DNA from: Salmonirosea aquatica
GTDB lineage: Bacteria > Bacteroidota > Bacteroidia > Cytophagales > Spirosomataceae
Direction of reading: 5' to 3'
Length of the DNA stretch: 64,000 nt
Assembly (NCBI RefSeq): GCF_009296315.1
Contig: NZ_WHLY01000002.1
Coordinates: forward strand, 1,488,001 to 1,552,000
Under the pieces are notes generated by a model, which was not told the DNA's origin, did not search any database, and worked only from the letters and a program-made list of their open reading frames with translations. Positions 34,600 through 42,735 of the stretch are shown piece after piece; position 1 is the first letter of the stretch; every line of letters begins with the position of its first letter. The position numbers and the translations under genes are program-made.

Positions 34600-35016
34600 T
34601 CAATCAATGAGTTTGATGGAAATTGACTTTCCCTGGTTCGTAAGCTCAAAGGCACAATCCTGAAAGTCGGGTCCTGATACGACGGGTCGATAGTTGTTAC
34701 TGAAACCAAAGGGCTCCTTGGGGTACCCTACCAGATTTTTATCGAGTTTGTTGTTGTCGTTAAGATCATGATATACGGCAACCGCATAGCGGCCGGGCGG
34801 CACCTCAAAGTCCACTACGATCTTTCCCGACTGTTTCACAGGCGTGTTCTTGTAAAAATCAGGTTGGCTCTTCCCAAATTTTGCACCGGGTTTGTAAAGT
34901 GCCACCCGCAGGGTACCCCCTGATGAGCGTACATTGGTAATTTCTATCGAAAGGCTTGCCTGCACGGGTTCATGCATAGTCAGAATCAGGGACAGCGGAA
35001 TCAACAAGGAAAACAT
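34600..35016 (-). CDS. DUF2141 domain-containing exported protein
   Basis: A 138-residue protein with a signal peptide (MFSLLIPLSLILTMHEPVQA) and a DUF2141 beta-sandwich: LSIEITNVRSSGGTLRVALY, GRYAVAVYHDLNDNNKLDKN and GYPKEPFGFSNNY. The Asp-rich NDNNKLD loop may bind calcium. I start at ATG 35016, since an in-frame TTG at 35043 lies inside the terminator hairpin of the upstream gene. Function unknown. Confidence 0.85.
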   Translation of the reverse strand: MFSLLIPLSLILTMHEPVQASLSIEITNVRSSGGTLRVALYKPGAKFGKSQPDFYKNTPVKQSGKIVVDFEVPPGRYAVAVYHDLNDNNKLDKNLVGYPKEPFGFSNNYRPVVSGPDFQDCAFELTNQGKSISIKLID

Positions 35017-35031
35017 ACGTTGGTTTTTATG

Positions 35032-35069
35032 AAAAAACGCCAATCCGAAACGATTGTTCCAGATTGGCG
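35032..35069 (-). terminator. intrinsic terminator after the lipoprotein gene at 35107
   Basis: On the minus strand CGCCAATC and GATTGGCG form an 8-bp stem, followed by TTTTTTC. It lies 38 bp behind the stop of the gene at 35107-35727. Confidence 0.85.
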
Positions 35070-35106
35070 CCCACTTTATAAGTTCATTCGAAACTTTCTT
35101 TTGTTG

Positions 35107-35727
35107 CTACATTTCCAGTAGTCCTATGATGATGAAGATTACCCCGATCAGGCCTACGATACCACCCAGGTACCATACTCCGGGAATAACGCTCAGAATG
35201 ATACCTACCCCGACCAGAATAAGACCCAGTTTCAGGTTACGGTTGAGGGCTTTGGCGGCAGCTGGTTCCATGCTCTTCTTGACAGATTTGTCAATCAGTT
35301 TGCTGGCTTTGGTTACCTGCACATCCGACGGCGTAGCGTTCTGCATCTCAGGTTTGGCCATCATGGCGCGCACCTTATTGATTTGGGCCGCAATGGCGGG
35401 CTTGGCCATCAGCTTTTGTCCTTGCGTAGTAGCCAGGGCGCTCTCAAGTTGCTCATCGATTTGCTTGGGGGTATTTTTCTCCAGTACTTCAGACACCCGG
35501 CCTTCTGCAATTACTTCCGATACAGGTACACTCTCCACTTCGGTTGCATTCGGGGCGGCAGGCGTAACCACGGCCACCTCCGCCGGGGCTTGTGCTTTTA
35601 CCTCTGACCGATTCGGCTGCCCGATGTAAGCGTTCCTGGGCATTTGATTGAAAACGGGGTACTCACGCGCGCAGCTACTGAGGGTTACCAGGGCTCCAAG
35701 GAGGTAAATTGTACTAAGTTTTTTCAT
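35107..35727 (-). CDS. lipoprotein with C-terminal membrane segments
   Basis: A 206-residue protein starting MKKLSTIYLLGALVTLSSC; the Cys at about 19 is a lipobox residue. I prefer this ATG (35727) to one three codons upstream. The middle is Ala/Val/Glu-rich and probably unordered, then helical (AQINKVRAMMAKPEMQN). The last 45 residues carry two hydrophobic segments (LKLGLILVGVGIILSVIPG and GIVGLIGVIFIIIGLLEM), similar to small YqaE-like or DUF-type membrane hairpins. Function unknown. Confidence 0.78.
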   Translation of the reverse strand: MKKLSTIYLLGALVTLSSCAREYPVFNQMPRNAYIGQPNRSEVKAQAPAEVAVVTPAAPNATEVESVPVSEVIAEGRVSEVLEKNTPKQIDEQLESALATTQGQKLMAKPAIAAQINKVRAMMAKPEMQNATPSDVQVTKASKLIDKSVKKSMEPAAAKALNRNLKLGLILVGVGIILSVIPGVWYLGGIVGLIGVIFIIIGLLEM

Positions 35728-35882
35728 AGGACACATGAAATTTGAGAGGTTGATAAAAGAATTAAACGAGCAAAAAAATTTGATTCTAATTTAGTGAAAA
35801 ACGTGCCAATTTCTTTAAAACCCAATTCCAGGCATTATGGGTATTGGTTTCCCCATCCTGGGGTTTTTAAGGTTAAATGAAG

Positions 35883-36473
35883 TTACCAGCCCACCACACA
35901 ACGGTAATCACGCAATCTGTTCAACTCGTCGTCCAAAGCTATTCGATTTTTTTCATTATCAAAGGCATGTCTGTAATTTTCTTTCAATTCACGCCGTTTG
36001 ACTGCTTCCAGAAACCGTCGGGCGTCTTCGCGGTTCTCGAGCAGCAAGGGGGGTACCAGCGTGGGTTCATGTGCATCGTCTTTGGCTACCATAGTAAAGT
36101 ACGAAGTGTTGGTATGCTTCTGCAAGCCCGTGCGGACATTCTCGGACACAGCCCGGATACCTACATCCAGCGAGGTACGGCCCACAAAATTGACCGATGC
36201 GTGCAGCGATACCAGGTCACCTACCTCGACGGGTTGCAGAAAATTCACACCATCCACCGATACCGTGACGCAGTAGGTACCCGCGTGGCGGGACGCGCAG
36301 GCGTAGGCTACCTTGTCCATGAGCGACAGCAGGATGCCGCCATGGATTTTTCCGCCAAAGTTAGCGTAAGACGGTATCATCAATTCAGTAAGGGTGGTTC
36401 GGGACAAACTTACAGGACGTGGTTCCAAGGGAATGTGTTTCGGGTTTAACAGCAAAAAACGACTATTCTCCAA
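35883..36473 (-). CDS. acyl-CoA thioesterase (hotdog fold, YciA/BFIT type)
   Basis: A 196-residue hotdog protein. LTELMIPSYANFGGKIHGGILLSLMDKVAY is the acyl-CoA thioesterase core (N-F-x-G-x-I-H-G-G), and ASVNFVGRTSLDVGIRAVSE is the next strand pair. It releases CoA from acyl-CoA esters in the cytoplasm. The C-terminal 50 residues are a charged helix. It stands alone, divergent from the HMG-CoA-lyase-like gene. Confidence 0.92.
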   Translation of the reverse strand: MENSRFLLLNPKHIPLEPRPVSLSRTTLTELMIPSYANFGGKIHGGILLSLMDKVAYACASRHAGTYCVTVSVDGVNFLQPVEVGDLVSLHASVNFVGRTSLDVGIRAVSENVRTGLQKHTNTSYFTMVAKDDAHEPTLVPPLLLENREDARRFLEAVKRRELKENYRHAFDNEKNRIALDDELNRLRDYRCVVGW

Positions 36474-36680
36474 TCCAGGTTTTTCCTAGGGTACTTTCCC
36501 TTTTCTCCTAGATCGTGAAGTCCGTACTATACCAAAAAGTGCCCTTCTGTCCATTTTATACTTTTTAAAGGGGTACCTTCATGTTCCACTAAAAGGTCAG
36601 GAATTGTTTTTCAGCGGGTTTGCGTTTGCAAAGAGAGCCTACGTACTTAGTACAGGGCGATACCGCCTAATTGAACCACC

Positions 36681-37529
36681 ATGCTCAAACTCATTGAATG
36701 CCCGCGCGATGCCTGGCAGGGGCACCATCCTTTCATCCCCACGGAACAGAAAACAAGGTACCTTAATCTCCTGCTAAAGGTAGGTTTCGATACGTTGGAC
36801 TTCGGTAGTTTTGTGTCGCCCAAGGCCATGCCGCAGGTCGGCGATACGGCCGCCGTCCTGGCCGGGCTGGACCTTTCTCAGACAAACACAAAACTTCTGG
36901 CTATCGTGGCCAATGAACGGGGGGCGCAGCAAGCCTGTGAATTTGATGAAATAGCCTATCTGGGGTACCCCTTTTCCATTTCTGAAACCTTCCAGCTTCG
37001 CAATACCAACGCGGGTATTGCGGAGTCGGTGGAGCGGGTGAAGTTCATGCAGACGCTCTGTGAGAAGTACGATAAGAAACTTGTGATTTATATTTCCATG
37101 GGATTTGGCAACCCGTATGGCGATCCGTGGAGTCCCGAACTTGCGCGGCATTGGGTAGAAGAGTTAGCCGGACTGGGCATCGGGATTTTTTCCCTATCGG
37201 ATACGGTCGGCCTGGCCCGTCCCGAAGTTATAAATCCTTTGTTTACCGAACTTATTTTTTCCCGGCCCGAACTGGAATTTGGAGCGCATTTTCATACCAC
37301 ACCAGTCGATTGGTACGAGAAAGTCGAAGCTGCCTACGCTGCCGGCTGCCGCCGCTTCGACGGTGCCCTGCTGGGGTACGGAGGCTGCCCAATGGCGCAG
37401 GACGATCTGGTCGGGAATATGCCCACAGAGCGGTTATTGGAATTTGGAGTCGAAAAAAAAGAGCTTCCCCCAATCAACCATGCGGTTTTGGGGGAAGCTA
37501 TGAAGTATTTCAGGAAAATAACTGTGTAA
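36681..37529 (+). CDS. hydroxymethylglutaryl-CoA lyase-like enzyme
   Basis: A 282-residue TIM-barrel enzyme of the DRE/HMGL family. IECPRDAWQG replaces the usual EVGPRDGLQ metal motif but keeps the R-D pair. FGAHFHTT holds the HxH metal ligands and GGCPMA contains the active-site Cys loop. GNMPTERL is also conserved. HMG-CoA lyase splits HMG-CoA to acetoacetate and acetyl-CoA in leucine degradation. The altered first motif suggests the Bacteroidota form or a related aldolase-type lyase. No leucine-pathway gene is adjacent. Confidence 0.85.
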   Translation: MLKLIECPRDAWQGHHPFIPTEQKTRYLNLLLKVGFDTLDFGSFVSPKAMPQVGDTAAVLAGLDLSQTNTKLLAIVANERGAQQACEFDEIAYLGYPFSISETFQLRNTNAGIAESVERVKFMQTLCEKYDKKLVIYISMGFGNPYGDPWSPELARHWVEELAGLGIGIFSLSDTVGLARPEVINPLFTELIFSRPELEFGAHFHTTPVDWYEKVEAAYAAGCRRFDGALLGYGGCPMAQDDLVGNMPTERLLEFGVEKKELPPINHAVLGEAMKYFRKITV

Positions 37530-37544
37530 TTCCGAAAGCATGAC

Positions 37545-37564
37545 AAGCCATCACCTTATGGCTT
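37545..37564. terminator. weak hairpin between convergent genes
   Basis: AAGCCAT and ATGGCTT form a 7-bp stem with a 6-nt loop between the HMG-CoA-lyase-like gene and rng. A short T-rich stretch follows on the plus strand. Confidence 0.4.
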
Positions 37565-37565
37565 T

Positions 37566-39125
37566 CTAATTGGAATTGACCTCGATCACTTCGCCATCCT
37601 TGTTGTGGAAAGTGAATTCCACGACGCCCAACGACGAATCCTTAATCAGATTTACCCATGTTTTGTATTGAAACAACCATTTCACTTGCTGTGAAATAAG
37701 CCCCTTGGTGAAATAGGCATACAGGAATGGATGCAGCGAAATACTGATATTGCTTTCGTTCTGCTTGGTCAACATGTAGTCGAGATTGCTCAGGATGGTA
37801 TCCGTTACCAGAATACTCGCCTGAATGGTACCCGTACCACCGCAGGTAGGGCAGGTTTCGCGGGTCACGATGTTCATCTCGGGGCGCACGCGCTGCCGGG
37901 TGATTTGCATCAGGCCAAACTTGGAGAGGGGAAGTACCGTGTACTTGGAGCGTTCGGGTTTCATTTCCTCCCGCATCACCTCGTAGATTTTCTTCTTATT
38001 CTCGGCTTTCTTCATGTCAATGAAGTCCACCACAATGATCCCGCCCATATCGCGCAAACGAAGTTGACGGGCGATTTCTTTGGCCGCTTCGGCGTTCACG
38101 CTGAGCGCCGTCGCTTCCTGATCCTCCTGACTGTTGGATTTGTTGCCGCTGTTGACATCGATCACGTGCAGGGCTTCGGTGTGTTCGATGATGAGGTACC
38201 CCCCACCCGGCAGGCTTACCGAACGGCCAAAGAGCGATTTGATTTGCTTTTCCAGACCGAACTGCTCGAACACCTTATTCTTGCCATTATGCAGCCGTAG
38301 GATGTTTTCCTTGTCGGGTGCGATGGTACGGATGTAGTGCTTAATATCCTCATACACATCCTTGGAGTCCACCGTAATGCTGTCGAACGATTCGTTCAGC
38401 ATGTCCCGGATGATGGACGAGGCACGATTCATTTCGCCGATTACCCGGTCGCGCGGTTTGGCGTCGCGGAGAGCTTTGATGCCATTCTCCCACTTCTCCA
38501 CACAGGTTTGCAGGTCCTTGTCCAGTTCCTCTACGTCGTGTCCCTGCGCTACAGTGCGCACAATAATCCCGAAGTTATTCGGCTTGATAGACGACATCAG
38601 GCGTTGCAGCCGGTTGCGTTCCTGCCGATCGGTTATTTTTTTGGATAAGTTGACAGAGTTTGAAAAAGGTACCAGAACAATGTAGCGGCCGGCGATGGAA
38701 ATGTCGCACGAGAGGCGAGGTCCTTTGGTGGAAATAGGTTCTTTGACAATCTGCACCAGGATGGGCTGATTGCGGTCAAGGACCTTGTCGATTTTGCCCT
38801 GCTTTTCAATTTCGGGCTCCATCTTAAAACTACTGATCTTACCGGAATTGGCCCGTTTAGCGATGACATCCTTCGTGAATTTATTCAGCGAGTTGATGTT
38901 GGGGCCTAAATCCAGGTAGTGTAAAAAGGCGTCCTTCTCGTATCCTACGTCTACGAACGCGGCATTCAGGCCGGAAACCAGTTTTTTTACCGTACCCAGG
39001 TAGATATCCCCAACGGTAAAACTATGATCCGGCTCTTCTACGTGATATTCAAGAAGGCGCTTATCCTGCAAAAGGGCTATACGTTCTCCCTTTTGAGTAG
39101 AATTGATGACTAATTCGTTACTCAA
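37566..39125 (-). CDS. rng: ribonuclease E/G family protein (RNase G-like)
   Basis: A 519-residue endoribonuclease of the Rne/Rng family. The S1-like domain is seen in GDIYLGTVKKLVSGLNAAFVDVG, then KEPISTKGPRLSCDISIAGR. The DNase-I-like catalytic part has VIDVNSGN and DMGGIIVVDFIDM, with the two metal-binding Asp. CPTCGGTG is the zinc-link that joins dimers. There is no long C-terminal scaffold as in E. coli RNase E. It processes rRNA and mRNA. It lies behind HU, a TPR gene and the COX24 mini-gene on the same strand. Confidence 0.95.
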   Translation of the reverse strand: MSNELVINSTQKGERIALLQDKRLLEYHVEEPDHSFTVGDIYLGTVKKLVSGLNAAFVDVGYEKDAFLHYLDLGPNINSLNKFTKDVIAKRANSGKISSFKMEPEIEKQGKIDKVLDRNQPILVQIVKEPISTKGPRLSCDISIAGRYIVLVPFSNSVNLSKKITDRQERNRLQRLMSSIKPNNFGIIVRTVAQGHDVEELDKDLQTCVEKWENGIKALRDAKPRDRVIGEMNRASSIIRDMLNESFDSITVDSKDVYEDIKHYIRTIAPDKENILRLHNGKNKVFEQFGLEKQIKSLFGRSVSLPGGGYLIIEHTEALHVIDVNSGNKSNSQEDQEATALSVNAEAAKEIARQLRLRDMGGIIVVDFIDMKKAENKKKIYEVMREEMKPERSKYTVLPLSKFGLMQITRQRVRPEMNIVTRETCPTCGGTGTIQASILVTDTILSNLDYMLTKQNESNISISLHPFLYAYFTKGLISQQVKWLFQYKTWVNLIKDSSLGVVEFTFHNKDGEVIEVNSN

Positions 39126-39234
39126 TGTCTAACCAAATACATGGTCTTTACGGATTGAAACTCAACCTCTACACGAAAGCCGGGAGGTCCCGGCAATGCA
39201 TTGCTAGAAGTACAAAGAAAGGGGTAAGAAAACA

Positions 39235-39277
39235 GAAAGGTTAGACCGGATAAGAACTTCATCTGGTCTAACCTTTC
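39235..39277 (-). terminator. terminator behind the COX24-domain mini-gene
   Basis: GAAAGGTTAGACC and GGTCTAACCTTTC pair over 13 bp (extended by three more with one mismatch) around an 11-nt loop. On the minus strand a T-rich stretch follows. It separates the mini-gene from rng. Confidence 0.75.
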
Positions 39278-39279
39278 AT

Positions 39280-39369
39280 TTACTTCTTCTTATGTCTGTT
39301 TTTCCGCAGACGCTTCTTTCTTTTGTGAGTGGCAATCTTATGACGTTTTCTTTTCTTTCCGCAAGGCAT
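39280..39369 (-). CDS. AURKAIP1/COX24-domain mini-protein (mS38/bS22-like, probable ribosomal protein)
   Basis: A 29-codon gene: MPCGKKRKRHKIATHKRKKR followed by LRKNRHKKK and TAA. Nearly two thirds of the residues are Lys, Arg or His. The pattern KRHKxATHKRKKRLRKNRH is that of the COX24/AURKAIP1 domain, which in mitochondria is ribosomal protein mS38 and resembles mycobacterial bS22. A place on the small ribosomal subunit is therefore likely (inference). It lies 155 bp upstream of rng and has its own terminator. Confidence 0.88.
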   Translation of the reverse strand: MPCGKKRKRHKIATHKRKKRLRKNRHKKK

Positions 39370-39496
39370 AGTTTTGAATGTTAAAATGATGGAATGAATG
39401 GATGAACAATAGATTAATGAACAAAGACCAAACTGTTCTGTCATTCACTAACGGGCCGGTACGCCGAAGCGCAACTGCCCGGTCTATCTTTCAGAA

Positions 39497-40345
39497 TTAA
39501 TTATTTATCCGCTTCTCCAGTTCGCTGATTGCGTCCTGAATCACGGGATCTTTTTCTTTTTGCTTCACATCGGCCAGTACCTTGGCGGCCTCTTCGGTGC
39601 GTCCCAGTTCCACCAGGCACACACCCAGATAAAACTGAGCCTTGGTATTGGTAGGGTGACTCTGCAAAATCTGCTGGAAACGCTCCACCGCTTTGCTATA
39701 CTGATTGGAACGCATCGAAAGAATCCCCAGGTTGAACAGCGCCAGTTCGTTGGTTGGATCTGCCTCTAGTACTTCCCGCAGCAGCATGATTCCCTGCATA
39801 GGCGAGGGCGTGTTAACGTACGTCATCGCCATATTGGCTTTGGCTGCCAGCAGCTCTGGATTCTGATCCAGGGCTTTCTGGTAATACGTCCGCGTTTTCT
39901 CACCCAGCATCCGGGCTTTGGCTTCATCGGTAGCGAAACCGTAGGCTTCATAGTACCGGTCGCCCGCCCGAAGGTAATTTTCGACCACCGGACTTAAACG
40001 GGCCGCCTGATCGGCGTAATAGGCAGCGCTGTCAAACTTCTGGTACTGTCCAAAAACATCCGAGAGCTTAATGGCTGCTGCTGCTTTTCCGTCCGCTGTG
40101 GCCTGTTGGTAGGCATTCCGCAACGGATCGATAGCCTGCTGCTGCTCGGCGGTCAGTGTTTCATTGGAATGACTGGTGGCCGCAGCCCCGCTTCCTTCCA
40201 ATTCCTTTCCACCCGCTTCCTCTCCCGTATTTTGTTCACTGACTACGCCCTGATCTTTGGTGTTCACCACGATTTTGGGCAGACTGTACAAAGTACCCAC
40301 CAGAGCAATGGCCAGAATGGATACCAGTACGAGTGTCCTTTTCAT
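39497..40345 (-). CDS. TPR-repeat protein with N-terminal membrane anchor
   Basis: A 282-residue protein. MKRTLVLVSILAIALVGTLY is a membrane anchor or signal; I start at ATG 40345 because the longer form adds unconserved residues. After a low-complexity linker (about 25-65) come TPR units: KTRTYYQKALDQNPELLAAK, GIMLLREVLEADPTNELALF, AVERFQQILQSHPTNTKAQF. It is probably a periplasmic-side scaffold. It follows HU by 32 bp and precedes the COX24 gene, so it may share their transcript. Confidence 0.88.
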   Translation of the reverse strand: MKRTLVLVSILAIALVGTLYSLPKIVVNTKDQGVVSEQNTGEEAGGKELEGSGAAATSHSNETLTAEQQQAIDPLRNAYQQATADGKAAAAIKLSDVFGQYQKFDSAAYYADQAARLSPVVENYLRAGDRYYEAYGFATDEAKARMLGEKTRTYYQKALDQNPELLAAKANMAMTYVNTPSPMQGIMLLREVLEADPTNELALFNLGILSMRSNQYSKAVERFQQILQSHPTNTKAQFYLGVCLVELGRTEEAAKVLADVKQKEKDPVIQDAISELEKRINN

Positions 40346-40377
40346 TCGATTTACAGAATTGCGACCTATCAAAAGGC

Positions 40378-40683
40378 TTACTTCTCAACCACGGATTTCA
40401 AGCTATCGCTCGTCTTCACTTGTTCAACAAACACCTTGGCGGGTTTGAAGCTGGGAACAAAATGTTCGTCAATAATCATAGATTCGCCCTTGGAAATGTT
40501 CCGGGCAACTTTGCGGGCCCGCTTCTTGTTAATGAAGCTACCAAATCCTCTCACATAAAGATTCTCACCATCGGCGAGGGAGTCTTTCACTACGGTGAAG
40601 AAAGTTTCGAGAGTCTGCTGAACATCAGCCTTTTCAACACCTGTTTTCTCAGAAATCTGTGCGATTACGTCTGCCTTAGTCAC
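40378..40683 (-). CDS. HU-family DNA-binding protein
   Basis: A 101-residue histone-like protein. It starts MTKADVIAQISEKTGVEKADV, and the DNA-binding arm is VRGFGSFINKKRARKVARN, with the GFGSF core. HU dimers bend and package DNA. The C-terminal 12 residues are a short Lys/Ser extension. It is the first gene of the HU-TPR-COX24-rng row and has a -7 box at 40751-40758. Confidence 0.95.
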   Translation of the reverse strand: MTKADVIAQISEKTGVEKADVQQTLETFFTVVKDSLADGENLYVRGFGSFINKKRARKVARNISKGESMIIDEHFVPSFKPAKVFVEQVKTSDSLKSVVEK

Positions 40684-40740
40684 TGTGCTTATGTACTTTA
40701 AAGTGTATATTGTTTTATTTACAATATTCCCGCTCTGAAT

Positions 40741-40769
40741 TTTGGGAGTACAAAGGTAGCGTAATTTTA
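40741..40769 (+). promoter_or_regulatory. mutY promoter TTTG-N17-TAATTTTA
   Basis: TTTG at 40741-40744, a 17-bp spacer and TAATTTTA at 40762-40769 (7 of 8 to TAnnTTTG). It lies about 70 bp before mutY and overlaps the HU -7 box on the other strand. Confidence 0.5.
40751..40758 (-). promoter_or_regulatory. HU -7 element TACCTTTG
   Basis: Exact TAnnTTTG match on the minus strand, 68 bp before the HU start. It sits inside the spacer of the mutY promoter. Confidence 0.55.
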
Positions 40770-40839
40770 CTAAAACTTAAAAGTCATGTTGCGTCCTTTT
40801 TTTTATAATCCATTAAAAAACAGCCAGTAAAAGTTTTAG

Positions 40840-41928
40840 ATGCCTATAAACACTGTCCTTTCACCCACCGATTTTAGCCGTACGCTTATCCGATGGTACC
40901 ACCGTCACCACCGCGATCTGCCCTGGAGGCATACCACTGATCCGTACAAAATATGGTTGTCCGAAATCATCCTGCAACAGACCCGCGTGGTGCAGGGACT
41001 CCCCTATTACCTGCGGTTTGTAGAGCAATATCCCACCGTTTTTGACCTGGCCCGAGCCGACGAGCAGGAGGTACTCCGCCTCTGGCAGGGATTGGGATAC
41101 TACTCACGCGCTCGCAATATGCACCGCACCGCCCGGCAGGTTGTCGACGAGTATGGCGGCAACTTTCCGCCTACTTACGCGCAACTATTGGAATTGAAAG
41201 GCATAGGACAGTACACGGCGGCTGCCATTGCTTCCTTTGCGTTTGGAGAAGCGGTTCCGGCGGTTGATGGGAACGTTTACCGGGTCCTGGCCCGAATTTT
41301 CGGAATCAAGACCGATATTCTGAGTAGTCCGGCTAAGAAGGAATTTACGGCAGTAGCCCGTCAATTGATCCCGGCCGATGACCCCGCCACTTTCAATCAG
41401 GCCATGATCGAGTTCGGGGCCATCCAATGCCAGCCTGTCGCACCGGATTGCCTCCTGTGCCCTTTTAATCAGCATTGTTATGCCTTCCAACACGGGGCAC
41501 AAGCCCGATTGCCCGTAAAAGCCAGGAAAGCGAAAGTGCGCGACCGGTACCTGAGTTATTTGGTTCTGGAAAAAAACGGACGACTGGCCATGCGGCAGCG
41601 TACTGCCAAGGATGTCTGGCAGGGACTCTATGATTTTTTTCTGGTAGAAAGCCCTGAACCTATTGATGAGGCAGATGAGTTGTACGCTCAAGAAACGGCT
41701 GCTGCCGACTGGTTGGCAGCAGGACGGGTGGAACTTCCCCAAAAAACCTATGTACATTTACTGAGTCATCAAAAACTGCACGTGCGGTTTTGGCGCATCG
41801 TATTGGATGAAGCCGCCGATGAGAATGAACTACCGGAAGGTTTTTCATTTTATCAATGGTCTGAAATCGACGATTTACCCAAGCCCATTTTGATCGATAC
41901 ATTTATAAAAGAGCAAGTTTTTAATTAA
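40840..41928 (+). CDS. mutY: A/G-specific adenine glycosylase
   Basis: A 362-residue base-excision repair enzyme that removes A opposite 8-oxoG. SEIILQQTRV holds the catalytic Glu42, LKGIGQYTAAAIASFAFG is the helix-hairpin-helix and VPAVDGNVYRV has the catalytic Asp. CX6CX2CX5C (CQPVAPDCLLCPFNQHC) binds the 4Fe-4S cluster. The C-terminal NUDIX-like domain (from about 230) recognises 8-oxoG. It opens the mutY-ssb-gldE row that recurs in Bacteroidota. Confidence 0.97.
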   Translation: MPINTVLSPTDFSRTLIRWYHRHHRDLPWRHTTDPYKIWLSEIILQQTRVVQGLPYYLRFVEQYPTVFDLARADEQEVLRLWQGLGYYSRARNMHRTARQVVDEYGGNFPPTYAQLLELKGIGQYTAAAIASFAFGEAVPAVDGNVYRVLARIFGIKTDILSSPAKKEFTAVARQLIPADDPATFNQAMIEFGAIQCQPVAPDCLLCPFNQHCYAFQHGAQARLPVKARKAKVRDRYLSYLVLEKNGRLAMRQRTAKDVWQGLYDFFLVESPEPIDEADELYAQETAAADWLAAGRVELPQKTYVHLLSHQKLHVRFWRIVLDEAADENELPEGFSFYQWSEIDDLPKPILIDTFIKEQVFN

Positions 41929-42059
41929 ATTTATTGCTTAGTAGATGTATGGGTAAAGGGCTTAAAGCGAATAGCGGATAAAGCGCTTTTCTGCCCGGGA
42001 ATTCCAGTTTTTCGGATAACACGACATTCATTTTTAACTTTTCCATTTAACCACTTATC

Positions 42060-42542
42060 ATGGCAGGCAGTGTAAACAAAGTAATTCTGATCGGAAACCT
42101 GGGTAGTGATCCTGAAGTAAGGTACCTTGAGGGCGGATCTACCGTGGCTCGTTTCAACATAGCTACCTCGGAGTCCTATACCAACAAGAGCGGCGAGCGC
42201 GTGGAGCAAACCGAGTGGCATCGCATCGAACTGTGGGACCGGCTGGCTCAAATCGCCGAGAAATACCTACGTAAGGGCAATTCTGTCTATATCGAGGGCC
42301 GCATCCGCAGCGAAAACTGGACTGATAAGGAAGGGCAGCAGCGGACAGGCATCACAATCCGGGCCAACAGCATGACCCTGCTCGGTGGTTCCAACACGGG
42401 CGGGAGCGGCGAAAACGATCAGCCTTCGACGGCGGCCTCCAGGCCGACTCCTCAGCCTACGCGCGAGGCAGCGCCCCGAGCGTCCGATCCCGTACCTCCC
42501 GCCATGGCCTCCAGCGCCGACGATGACGATTTACCTTTCTAG
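42060..42542 (+). CDS. ssb: single-stranded DNA-binding protein
   Basis: A 160-residue SSB. The OB fold covers 1-110 (VNKVILIGNLGSDPEVRYLE, WHRIELWDRLAQIAEKYLRKG), followed by a Pro/Ser/Ala-rich linker and the acidic tip DDDDLPF that binds partner proteins. It acts in replication, repair and recombination. It follows mutY and has a terminator at 42556-42590. Confidence 0.97.
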   Translation: MAGSVNKVILIGNLGSDPEVRYLEGGSTVARFNIATSESYTNKSGERVEQTEWHRIELWDRLAQIAEKYLRKGNSVYIEGRIRSENWTDKEGQQRTGITIRANSMTLLGGSNTGGSGENDQPSTAASRPTPQPTREAAPRASDPVPPAMASSADDDDLPF

Positions 42543-42555
42543 TATACTTTTTTGC

Positions 42556-42590
42556 AGGAGTCTCGCCGTAGGGCTGAGACTCTGTTTTTT
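42556..42590 (+). terminator. intrinsic terminator after ssb
   Basis: GAGTCTC (42558-42564) and GAGACTC (42576-42582) form a 7-bp stem, followed by TGTTTTTT. Confidence 0.75.
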
Positions 42591-42718
42591 ATCAAAGTAC
42601 CAAAAAATTGTATAACCAGTAGAAAGATTGCAGTTAATCCGTATTTTGACGCAAAGAAAATAAAGTACAATTTCATACTCTCGCACCAGCCTACCCTTTC
42701 CCCCAAACCCTATACCGT

Positions 42719-42726
42719 CACCTTTG
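42719..42726 (+). promoter_or_regulatory. -7-like element CACCTTTG before gldE
   Basis: Seven of eight positions match TAnnTTTG, ending 9 bp before the GTG at 42736. It also covers the alternative TTG start at 42724, which argues against that start. Confidence 0.35.
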
Positions 42727-42735
42727 GAGAATTCC

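Noticed and set aside
33709-34626. 305-codon open frame antisense to the penicillin acylase
   Set aside because: No family pattern; the acylase on the other strand is complete with signal peptide and catalytic Gly-Ser.
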